Below are positions 7,330 through 12,770 of a DNA stretch of 12,770 nucleotides, one piece after another. The DNA is taken from contig CAZFER010000113.1 in assembly GCA_964517495.1 (NCBI GenBank), positions 1-12,770 of the forward strand. The letters run 5' to 3'. Both the position numbers and the translations under genes were made by a program. Under the pieces are notes generated by a model. That model saw only the letters and a list, made by a program, of their open reading frames with translations. It was not told the DNA's origin and did not search any database. Positions within the stretch are counted from its first letter, which is position 1; each line of letters starts with the position of its first letter. The DNA is from CAZFER01 sp964517495. Its GTDB lineage: Bacteria > Hinthialibacterota > Hinthialibacteria > Hinthialibacterales > Hinthialibacteraceae.

Positions 7330-7830
7330 ATGGGAACATCAGAAAATCTACAAGACGCCTTTGCCGGTGAAAGCCAAGCCAACCGGCGTTATCTCGCTTT
7401 TGCCAAAAAAGCCGATAGCGATGGCTTCCCCCAAATCGCCAAACTTTTCCGGGCCGCCGCAGAAGCGGAAACCATTCACGCCCACGCCCACTTAAGAGCA
7501 ATGGATGGCATCAAAAGCACCGAAGAGAATTTGAAAGTCGCCGTGGAAGGCGAACGCTATGAATTTCAGGAAATGTATCCCGGCTTTTTGGGAACCGCCC
7601 AGCAAGAGGGCAATAAACGCGCTGAAATCGGCTTCGCACACGCCTGCGAAGCCGAAGAAGTCCACCACAATTTCTATAAAAAAGCCCTGGAATCGGTACA
7701 GAATGGAAGTGATTTGGAAACCATCTCCGTCTATGTATGCCCGGTATGTGGGAACATCGAATTCGGCACCCCACCGGAAAAATGCGCCATCTGCAACGCG
7801 CCCGGCGAGAAGTTTTTTGAAGTGCAATAA
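7330..7830 (+). CDS. rbr: Rubrerythrin
   Basis: Rubrerythrin is a cytoplasmic non-haem diiron peroxidase of anaerobes that reduces hydrogen peroxide to water, taking electrons from rubredoxin-type donors. The protein has 166 residues. Residues 1-125 form the four-helix ferritin-like domain with its diiron ligands: E14, E47-x2-H50, E75-x2-E78 and E109-x2-H112. The C-terminal rubredoxin-like domain binds one iron through C137-x2-C140 and C152-x2-C155. It is a little shorter than the 190-residue Desulfovibrio type but complete. AAAGGAG stands before the ATG at normal spacing. The PerR box upstream fits peroxide induction. The downstream gene also starts with rubredoxin domains of the same short type and could supply electrons. 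Confidence 0.97.
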   Translation: MGTSENLQDAFAGESQANRRYLAFAKKADSDGFPQIAKLFRAAAEAETIHAHAHLRAMDGIKSTEENLKVAVEGERYEFQEMYPGFLGTAQQEGNKRAEIGFAHACEAEEVHHNFYKKALESVQNGSDLETISVYVCPVCGNIEFGTPPEKCAICNAPGEKFFEVQ

Positions 7831-7863
7831 GCAATCAAAAATATGAATAATTGAATTAACTGC

Positions 7864-7895
7864 GGGCTATTAAGCGATTGATATCTTAATAGCCC
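7864..7895 (+). promoter_or_regulatory. Perfect 11-bp hairpin between rubrerythrin and the rubredoxin fusion gene
   Basis: GGGCTATTAAG (7864-7874) and CTTAATAGCCC (7885-7895) pair perfectly around a 10-nt loop. No T run follows on either strand, so it is not a standard intrinsic terminator. It lies 33 nt after the rubrerythrin stop and ends 37 nt before the next ATG. It could stabilise the rubrerythrin mRNA end, act as a processing site, or make the two genes unequal in output. Confidence 0.6.
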
Positions 7896-7932
7896 CTGCC
7901 GAAACCAACCTACCATTTTTGCGAGGGCAGCT

Positions 7933-9450
7933 ATGTCAAATGCATCAACGATCTCCTGGATATGCACAGTATGCGGTTATGTTCACGAAGGAAATGAGCC
8001 TCCAGAGGTTTGCCCTGTCTGTGGCGCGGGAGCCGATGCCTTTGAAAAAGAAACATCAAGTGAACCACCCCCTATACAAACTCCAATTGAGTGGATTTGC
8101 TCACTGTGTGGTTTTCTCCATGAGGGAGAATCACCACCCGATGTCTGCCCCGTTTGTGAAGCAGAACCAGAAGCCTTTGAACGAATGGAGGAAACACAGG
8201 ATTCAAAAGCCATTACCCAACCCTCTGAAGAATACTTGAGCGAATGGGCCAAACGCGAAGACTCCTTTGAAAAGAAATTCAGCCGCATGGTTGAACTGGC
8301 CAAGTATGGAAAAAGTGATATCACCCCCATGCGAACCCAAAAATCCTTTCCCGACTGGGATTTGATCCTCTTCAAAGGGGCTCAGCTGGATCGCTTCCCG
8401 CTCAATGAAAACGAAGAGGTTGTCACCAACACCATCATCGGTAAAACCGCCAAACAACCTCTTGAAATGGCCATTCCCTTTTATGTATCACACATGTCGT
8501 TTGGCGCGTTATCCAGGGAAGCCAAAATCGCCCTGGCAAAAGGCTCAAACATGCTCGGCACTGCCATCTGTTCTGGCGAAGGCGGGATGCTGCCCGAAGA
8601 ACGTCAGGAAGCAGGTTGTTATATCTATGAACTCGGCACCGCCTCGTTTTCGCACATTGAAGATTCCATGCGTCAAGCCGATGCCGTGGAACTGAAAATC
8701 GGCCAGGCCGCCAAACCTGGCCTGGGTGGACACTTGCCCAAAGAGAAAATAACCGAAGAGATCGCCCAAATCCGTAACGTTCCACTTGGCCAGGATTCCA
8801 TCTCACCCGGACGCCCTTTCTATTTAAAGCAACTTGAGGATCTAAAAGCATTAGTGGATAAAGTTCGGGAAATCATCCAAGGCAAACCGGTGGGCATCAA
8901 GATAACCGCCGGCCATATTGAGAAAGATATAGATGCCGCACTAAAAGCCAATCCGGATTTCATCACCATCGATTGCCGAGGTGGAGCCACCGGAGCCGCC
9001 CCAACTTTTGTAAAAGATAATGTATGCCTGCCCCCCATTTATGCCATCCGCCGCGCCCGAAGGTATCTCGATCAAGTCAACAGCCATGTCACCTTATGCA
9101 TAACCGGGGGCTTCCGGGACAGCGCCGATATTGCCAAAGGTCTGGCCCTGGGAGCCGATGCCATCGCCCTGGCCACCGCGTCCCTGATCGCCATTGGCTG
9201 CCAGCAATACCGCATATGCCATTCCGGTAATTGCCCGGTCGGTATCACCACTCAGGATACAGAACTGCGAAACCGGTTCAACATCGATGAATCCGTAAAA
9301 CGGTTCGTCAATTACTACACCGCTACCAACGAGGAACTCAAAACCTTCGCCCGAATCAACGGAAGAAACAGTATCCACGGCCTGGACATAACCGACGTCT
9401 TTACCCTCAATCACGAAATCGCCCACTACACCGACATCGAACACGCTTGA
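7933..9450 (+). CDS. Two-rubredoxin / FMN glutamate synthase domain fusion protein
   Basis: The protein has 505 residues. Two short rubredoxin-like domains lead: C11-x2-C14...C27-x2-C30 and C56-x2-C59...C72-x2-C75. They share 19 of 30 aligned residues, pointing to tandem duplication. Residues about 100-505 are the FMN-binding, glutamate-synthase catalytic barrel. It shows CSGEGGM (213-219), GIKITAGHI (321-329), DCRGGATGAAPT (347-358) and GGFRDSADIAKGLALGADAI (392-411). The cluster motif C423-x5-C429-x4-C434, followed by PVG, is the [3Fe-4S] site of glutamate synthases. The glutaminase and GXGXG domains of bacterial GltB are absent, as in archaeal-type stand-alone GltB. GAGGG lies 5 nt before the ATG. 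It probably moves electrons between rubredoxin iron, FMN and the cluster. Whether it makes glutamate or serves the neighbouring rubrerythrin is open. Confidence 0.92.
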   Translation: MSNASTISWICTVCGYVHEGNEPPEVCPVCGAGADAFEKETSSEPPPIQTPIEWICSLCGFLHEGESPPDVCPVCEAEPEAFERMEETQDSKAITQPSEEYLSEWAKREDSFEKKFSRMVELAKYGKSDITPMRTQKSFPDWDLILFKGAQLDRFPLNENEEVVTNTIIGKTAKQPLEMAIPFYVSHMSFGALSREAKIALAKGSNMLGTAICSGEGGMLPEERQEAGCYIYELGTASFSHIEDSMRQADAVELKIGQAAKPGLGGHLPKEKITEEIAQIRNVPLGQDSISPGRPFYLKQLEDLKALVDKVREIIQGKPVGIKITAGHIEKDIDAALKANPDFITIDCRGGATGAAPTFVKDNVCLPPIYAIRRARRYLDQVNSHVTLCITGGFRDSADIAKGLALGADAIALATASLIAIGCQQYRICHSGNCPVGITTQDTELRNRFNIDESVKRFVNYYTATNEELKTFARINGRNSIHGLDITDVFTLNHEIAHYTDIEHA

Positions 9451-9541
9451 GGACTTCAAGAATCTGATCATCGACCATCGTCCCGTGTATGTGATAGACT
9501 TATCTTTCAATACATAGTTAATTCAAAGGGGATCGAGGGAC

Positions 9542-9877
9542 ATGAAACGTGTTTTGCAAAATATCATCCTTATTTCGATAATCCTATTCTTCTGTTCGTT
9601 TGCCTATTCAGAGCCATATATTGTTAATGGGAACCAAACCGCGCCCCACTTTGGTGTTTATGAGGTGCAATTAAAGAAGTATTCACCCAAAGGTAATCCG
9701 TTCTTTGATGTTTCCATACAGGTCGATTTCATCCGTCCTGATGGCAAAAAAGTTCGAGTGAATGGTTTTTATGATGGAAATCAGACTTATAAGGCTCGAG
9801 CCTATTGTGATCAAGTGGGTGAATGGCAATGGCGATGTGTTTCAGAACATTCGCATTTCAATTCAATTATTGATTGA
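9542..9877 (+). pseudogene. 3'-truncated secreted DUF5060-domain protein
   Basis: This 111-residue reading frame has a Sec signal peptide (1-22, ending at FAYSEP). One DUF5060-type domain follows: HFGVYEVQLKKYSPKGNPFFD, a strand with VDFIRPDGKKVRVNGFYDG, then TYKARAYCDQVGEWQWRC. In known proteins this beta-sandwich is the N-terminal domain of a much longer secreted glycoside hydrolase (DUF4038/apiosidase-like, 450 residues or more). Here the frame stops right after it, and the last residues (from about 98) no longer resemble the family. The end overlaps the convergent peptidase gene by 11 bp, so the catalytic part was lost in a rearrangement. GAGGG precedes the ATG. A functional binding-only secreted protein is possible but less likely. 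Confidence 0.72.
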
Positions 9878-10964
9878 GCGCAGAAAGGACATCATAATAA
9901 AGCCCTGCCGCCTCATGGATTTGGGATAGGGAAACCGATTCAGTGGGGGTATGTGCTTCCGCCAGTTGGCCGGGTCCCAGGATAATGGGCTTGATTCCCG
10001 AGGCCCAAAGCAGGTTGGCGTCTGAATGGCTGCGGAAAGCGTCTGTTTCCCAGGGCAAGTTGTTTGTTTCGTATACCTTTTTGAGAATATCAGGCAGCAG
10101 GCCTTTTTCAGGAAGGTGATAGCCGGAGTCGATGGTTTCGAAACTGATGGTTTCTGAACTAAGCTGGTCAACTTTTAACTGGGCTTTGACGACATCTTCA
10201 ATTTCGAAAATGATGTCTTCCAGTTTGGCGGAGGGGGGGACGTGGATATCGAGATTGGCGCTGCAGCGGTCTGGAACGCTAAAACCTGCTTCTGAACTAT
10301 AGATATCGCGGATGTTGTAGATGATTCCCTGGCGTTCGTTTTCCAAGTAAGAAACCACCGCTAATAATGTGTTTAACTGTTTGTTGATGGCATTATGTTC
10401 CCAATTGGATAAAGAGGCATGCAGACGTTTGCCCCAGGTGTTTAGTTCCAACTCCAAATACCCAAAATGAGCCAGGCAGGGTTTGTTAGCGGTTGGCTCG
10501 CCCACGATAGACCAAGGAACATTGTAATTTTCCAAAAACGCTTTGGTGCCGTCACCGGTCTCTTCTTCTCCCACCACCAAAACCAATGCGGCGGGAGGGA
10601 AATGGTTTTGTTCATAATAGGAGATATACGCTTCGATCATGGCGGCACAACCGCCCTTCATATCCGCCGCGCCCAGGCCGTATAGGCGATTATCCTCTTT
10701 TTGGGTTTGAAAGTTATCCAAATCAAAAGCGGGAACCGTATCAATGTGCCCTAAAAAGGAACATTGCAGGCCTGTTATGTCAGGCCATACGATCAAGTTG
10801 TAGCGATCCTCATCGACATAAAGGCGTTCAACGGGCAGATTGAAGGTTTGAAGGTAATCCTCAAGGAACTCAAGGATTTCACCCTCCTTGCCGGTTGGGC
10901 TGTAGATATCAATCATATCGGTCAGCAAAGATTCCAACCGGTCCGCTTTAATCGAATTTGTCAT
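9867..10964 (-). CDS. M20 family metallopeptidase (ArgE/DapE/ACY1-like)
   Basis: This 365-residue protein belongs to the M20 zinc family, which removes acyl or aminoacyl groups from amino acids and small peptides. The metal ligands are visible: H73 in GHIDTV (D75 supports the histidine), D101 in GAADMKGG, the Glu pair E133-E134 in GEEETGDG (catalytic base and ligand), E156 in VGEPT, and H338 in EAHTPTESV. The dimerisation domain lies between about 165 and 275. The length is normal for desuccinylase/deacetylase types. The start overlaps the acetyltransferase stop by 17 bp, so the two are co-transcribed and probably translationally coupled. A deacylase paired with an N-acetyltransferase suggests work on one acetylated intermediate, but the substrate cannot be read here. 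No arginine or lysine genes are adjacent. Confidence 0.9.
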   Translation of the reverse strand: MTNSIKADRLESLLTDMIDIYSPTGKEGEILEFLEDYLQTFNLPVERLYVDEDRYNLIVWPDITGLQCSFLGHIDTVPAFDLDNFQTQKEDNRLYGLGAADMKGGCAAMIEAYISYYEQNHFPPAALVLVVGEEETGDGTKAFLENYNVPWSIVGEPTANKPCLAHFGYLELELNTWGKRLHASLSNWEHNAINKQLNTLLAVVSYLENERQGIIYNIRDIYSSEAGFSVPDRCSANLDIHVPPSAKLEDIIFEIEDVVKAQLKVDQLSSETISFETIDSGYHLPEKGLLPDILKKVYETNNLPWETDAFRSHSDANLLWASGIKPIILGPGQLAEAHTPTESVSLSQIHEAAGLYYDVLSALNQ

Positions 10965-11460
10965 GATGGTTCCTTGTTTCTTTGTTATTTTTTGAGTTTT
11001 TTACATGGGTATCAATATTCATCGACATATACACATGATCAATCGCATTTGCGAAACCGCGTTTTTTAAAGAACCTGATCGCTGCTTCGTTGTCCGCTTG
11101 GGTATCGACAAGAAGGATTCGAACGTTTTCTTCGATCAACTGATCCAAAAACGCATCGAATAATTTATCGCCAATTCCCATCTTATGATAACTCGTATCC
11201 ACTCCGATCCAAACAAGATGGCCGTAGTTCCAGGCTTTTCGGCGTTTTTGGATAATGGTGCCCATCGCGAAACCCGCTACTTTCTCGTCGATTTTGGCGA
11301 CAAAACATAATTCCGGATCAGATTGAAAAAAGGAGGTGACTTCGTATTCATTCCAGGTGCGATATAAATTTGAGTGATCCTGTGAGGTGAAAATTCGTTC
11401 ACCCAAATGATAAACGGCGGCAAGATCATCAATTTTCATTTCGCATACTTCAACGTCCAT
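10948..11460 (-). CDS. GNAT family N-acetyltransferase
   Basis: The 170-residue protein is a GNAT-fold acetyltransferase that uses acetyl-CoA. The core strand-4 segment LVWIGVDTSY (82-91) leads into the pyrophosphate-binding loop HKMGIGDKLF (92-101), which keeps the x-x-G-x-G form. The segment ILLVDTQADNEAAIRFFKKRGF (about 115-136) is the typical strand 5 and helix near the active site. Residues 149-170 are a charged, low-complexity tail, part of which is encoded in the overlap with the downstream peptidase gene. GGAG stands 8 nt before the ATG. It is the first gene of the two-gene minus-strand operon. It resembles RimI-like enzymes, but the acceptor is unknown. Confidence 0.9.
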   Translation of the reverse strand: MDVEVCEMKIDDLAAVYHLGERIFTSQDHSNLYRTWNEYEVTSFFQSDPELCFVAKIDEKVAGFAMGTIIQKRRKAWNYGHLVWIGVDTSYHKMGIGDKLFDAFLDQLIEENVRILLVDTQADNEAAIRFFKKRGFANAIDHVYMSMNIDTHVKNSKNNKETRNHHDKFD

Positions 11461-11462
11461 TG

Positions 11463-11489
11463 TTGTAACTCCACACTATATTGTTACAA
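11463..11489. promoter_or_regulatory. Operator-like inverted repeat before the GNAT operon
   Basis: TTGTAAC (11463-11469) and GTTACAA (11483-11489) are perfect 7-bp arms whose start points are 20 bp apart, about two helical turns. The right arm as read on the minus strand overlaps the GGAG ribosome site of the acetyltransferase and ends 2 nt before its ATG. A bound regulator or a folded leader would block expression of the operon. No regulator gene is adjacent. Confidence 0.4.
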
Positions 11490-11644
11490 ATTTTGAGTAA
11501 AAGAAGTATAACCGCATTAAGAGTGAAAACGGGATAGTTTTGTTCAGAATTTTTTTGGGATTGTGAATAATAGATACATCTCTGCCTTTACCATGCCAGT
11601 ATATAACATAGGGTTAATCTCCTAATGAGTATTTTACGTGGAGA

Positions 11645-11685
11645 CAGCTCGCTGGGAACTTCGCCCTCCCTGTTGACTGAATGAC
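11645..11685 (-). repeat. Dispersed 41-nt hairpin element, copy 2
   Basis: This is the minus-strand partner of the element at 6292-6332, aligning over 41 nt with no gap. Its stem reads AGTTC and GAGCT around a 5-nt loop. Compared with copy 1 the outer pair changes from G-C to A-T on both sides, and one C-G pair becomes T-G, so pairing is preserved. It lies between the acetyltransferase operon promoter and the AT-rich toxin/immunity remnant. Confidence 0.65.
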
Positions 11686-11689
11686 TTTG

Positions 11690-11722
11690 GGTTTACCCTT
11701 TCGATTAAAGAATGTGTAAACC
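11690..11722. repeat. Imperfect inverted repeat at the left edge of the AT-rich cassette
   Basis: GGTTTAC (11690-11696) and GTAAACC (11716-11722) are perfect arms, with a shorter inner CTTT/AAAG pairing (11698-11701 and 11707-11710). It begins where the base composition turns strongly AT-rich and it covers the start region of the toxin remnant. It may be a leftover of a cassette boundary or a leader hairpin. Confidence 0.35.
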
Positions 11723-11879
11723 TGTAGGAGGCAGAGTGGATTGGAATGATATTTTACCACGTGAAATAAAATATTTAACTGAAATGATGCTTGATGCAAC
11801 TGACGTCCCACAATATGCAAGTGATGAGTTTTATAGAGATTTTAATAGTTATATTTATAAAGAAAAAAATGATCACTGA
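11712..11879 (+). pseudogene. Probable toxin C-terminal remnant upstream of SUKH immunity gene
   Basis: The reading frame has 55 codons from an ATG at 11712, or from a GTG at 11736, which has a strong AGGAGG 4 nt upstream. It opens with PVGGRVDWNDILP, continues with a helix (REIKYLTEMMLDATDVP) and ends YIYKEKNDH. An in-frame TAA sits just upstream of 11712. The stop overlaps the next ATG by 11 nt, a layout typical of polymorphic toxin and immunity gene pairs. SUKH proteins are a well-known immunity partner of nuclease-type toxins. The toxin body and any delivery domain are missing. I cannot assign a nuclease family with confidence. It could also be a genuine tiny protein. Confidence 0.45.
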
Positions 11880-12345
11880 ACTTATTAAGATAATAAAAAA
11901 AACACCTGATTGTATAGTTTTTTCGCCCGCCGGAACCCCTACAATTGATATATCTCATATTATTGATCCACAAATTTTGGAGTTTTATCAATGCTGTGGA
12001 GGATTAATTCTATATAAATCTAGTGATTAGTTTATAGAATTTGTTCCACCAAAAGAGTTTTTACATGCAAATCTTTTAATCATCGGTAAAAGGTTTGATG
12101 ATGTATCTGATTCATGGTACATAGTCGGAAGAAATGGTACAGATCAATTTATAACAATAGATTTACATTTTTCCAGATTAGGTAAATGTTATGATAGTTT
12201 TTATGAAATACATGGGGTTGCTGGTTCTTGTCCAATAATAGCTAATTCATTTTACGAGTTCCTTTATAAAGGTTATATTAATAAAGGTGATTATTTTTAT
12301 TGGTTAAAAAATAATTTTCAATCTTTAGGTGATGCATATGATTAA
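11869..12345 (+). pseudogene. SUKH (SMI1/KNR4-like) immunity protein gene with in-frame TAG
   Basis: Reading from ATG 11869 to TAA 12343-12345 gives 158 codons in one frame, interrupted only by TAG at 12028-12030 (codon 54). The segment before it, DPQILEFYQCCGGLILY, matches the SUKH hallmark ending in CGGL. After it come IEFVPPKEF, WYIVGRNGTDQFITIDLH, LGKCYDSFYEIHG and a closing SLGDAYD, all in family order. One base change (for example TAT or TAC to TAG) would explain the break. SUKH proteins bind and neutralise toxins delivered by contact-dependent or phage-like systems. Base composition is very AT-rich: 13 of 60 bases are G or C in 12241-12300, against 41 of 60 in 9121-9180. That suggests horizontal gain. 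The break may be recent, since the rest is intact. Confidence 0.8.
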
Positions 12346-12675
12346 AATATCACAATCAATAATTCAGCGCGGTTGCCAAGGGTAAAACGCTGATTTTACC
12401 CACGAGTCACACCCTCATACAAATTCTTCCAAATATTCAAAGGTAACACTCTAAACCCAAGTGGGAAAATCTCTCGATGAGAGAAGGTGTGCGACAAAAC
12501 CATCCCCACCCATAAAATTCAAACTTTTCCCCCTTTAAATTCACTTTTTCAAAAAATAATTTTGTCCGTTCATATTATTTAACTTACGAACGCCCAGCAC
12601 CACAAAAAATCCCTTCCAATTCACATTAAAAGCGCGTTTAATTACCCCAAAAAGTCGGCTTCCTCTCTATTGGTA
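12346..12675. other. Non-coding stretch with short hairpins
   Basis: I see no gene here. The region contains a perfect 8-bp hairpin, GGGTAAAA (12380-12387) with TTTTACCC (12394-12401), just after the SUKH gene but without a T run. It also has a 6-bp hairpin with a 3-nt loop, TCTCTC (12470-12475) and GAGAGA (12479-12484). CACACC (12408-12413) and GGTGTG (12486-12491) enclose this second hairpin as outer arms. Together they look like a decayed dispersed repeat of about 84 bp. Confidence 0.4.
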
Positions 12676-12720
12676 GGAACGCACATCGTTTTTCCACGAT
12701 TGAAAAATCATGTGCTTTCC
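12676..12720. repeat. Long imperfect hairpin
   Basis: Two 20-nt arms pair around the 7-nt loop CACGATT (12695-12701). The arms give GGAA with TTCC, GCACAT with ATGTGC, and TTTTTC with GAAAAA. Two single mismatches and one G-T pair interrupt them, leaving 16 standard pairs. Only three Ts follow, so it is a weak terminator at best. It could be a structured RNA, a terminal element of a small mobile repeat, or the leader of a gene beyond the window. Confidence 0.5.
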
Positions 12721-12725
12721 GAAAC

Positions 12726-12739
12726 GAATAACGTTATTC
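12726..12739. promoter_or_regulatory. Perfect 14-bp palindrome
   Basis: GAATAACGTTATTC is a perfect palindrome with no spacer, 6 bp after the long hairpin and 31 bp from the window end. This form suits a dimeric regulator's operator upstream of a gene lying outside the window. No such gene is visible, so the role is open. Confidence 0.35.
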
Positions 12740-12770
12740 AGATTACCGGGTGCATACGTTTAAAAAGGAT

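Noticed and set aside
7492..7967. Several open frames overlapping rubrerythrin on both strands
   Set aside because: They are shadows of the rubrerythrin frame, without domains or start signals.
12028..12030. TAG read as pyrrolysine or a recoding site
   Set aside because: There is no Pyl system or recoding element in view, and a simple Tyr-to-stop change explains it better.
11690..12401. Integron gene cassette (toxin/immunity genes are common cassettes)
   Set aside because: I could not find attC core sites of the GTTRRRY/RYYYAAC type at either edge, nor an integrase in the window.
1..12770. CRISPR arrays, tRNA, rRNA, insertion sequences
   Set aside because: Reading both strands showed no regularly spaced repeats, no cloverleaf with a CCA-type end, and no transposase motif.

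Overview
The window looks like a chromosomal segment from a Gram-negative, probably anaerobic or microaerophilic bacterium that lives on polysaccharides. The Gram-negative reading rests on an LpxL/HtrB-type acyltransferase, several Sec or Tat export signals and a Skp-like periplasmic protein. The low-oxygen reading rests on rubrerythrin plus rubredoxin domains. The polysaccharide reading rests on a Tat-exported Gfo/Idh/MocA oxidoreductase, a large secreted glycosidase with a carbohydrate-binding domain and a DUF5060 fragment. This mix is common in Planctomycetes, Lentisphaerae, Verrucomicrobia, Kiritimatiellota, Poribacteria and similar groups, but no rRNA or marker gene here fixes the phylum.

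Left part (1-6071): a REP-like inverted repeat, then an exported Gfo/Idh/MocA oxidoreductase (minus). A lysophospholipid acyltransferase-like gene (plus) follows and overlaps the stop of a large secreted alpha-glucuronidase/hexosaminidase-like glycoside hydrolase (minus). A small Skp/OmpH-like exported protein (minus) comes next, with a clear intrinsic terminator.

Middle (6072-9541): a degraded Schlafen/AlbA-type ATP-binding protein gene carries a nonsense codon, an internal deletion and a frameshift. A PerR box matching the consensus follows, then rubrerythrin, a perfect 11-bp hairpin, and a two-rubredoxin plus FMN-glutamate-synthase-domain fusion protein. The last two genes plausibly form a peroxide-responsive electron-transfer unit, and this is the most interesting coding region in the window.

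Right part (9542-12770): a 3'-truncated DUF5060 secreted protein runs tail to tail into a GNAT acetyltransferase/M20 peptidase pair (minus, overlapping). A very AT-rich cassette follows, which I read as the remnant of a toxin C-terminus plus a SUKH (SMI1/KNR4-like) immunity gene broken by one in-frame TAG. The last 425 bases have no gene but hold several inverted repeats.

A 41-nt dispersed element occurs twice (6292-6332 plus; 11645-11685 minus). Its hairpin stem carries a compensatory base-pair change, and each copy lies next to a decayed accessory gene. I see no CRISPR array, tRNA, rRNA, transposase or phage gene.
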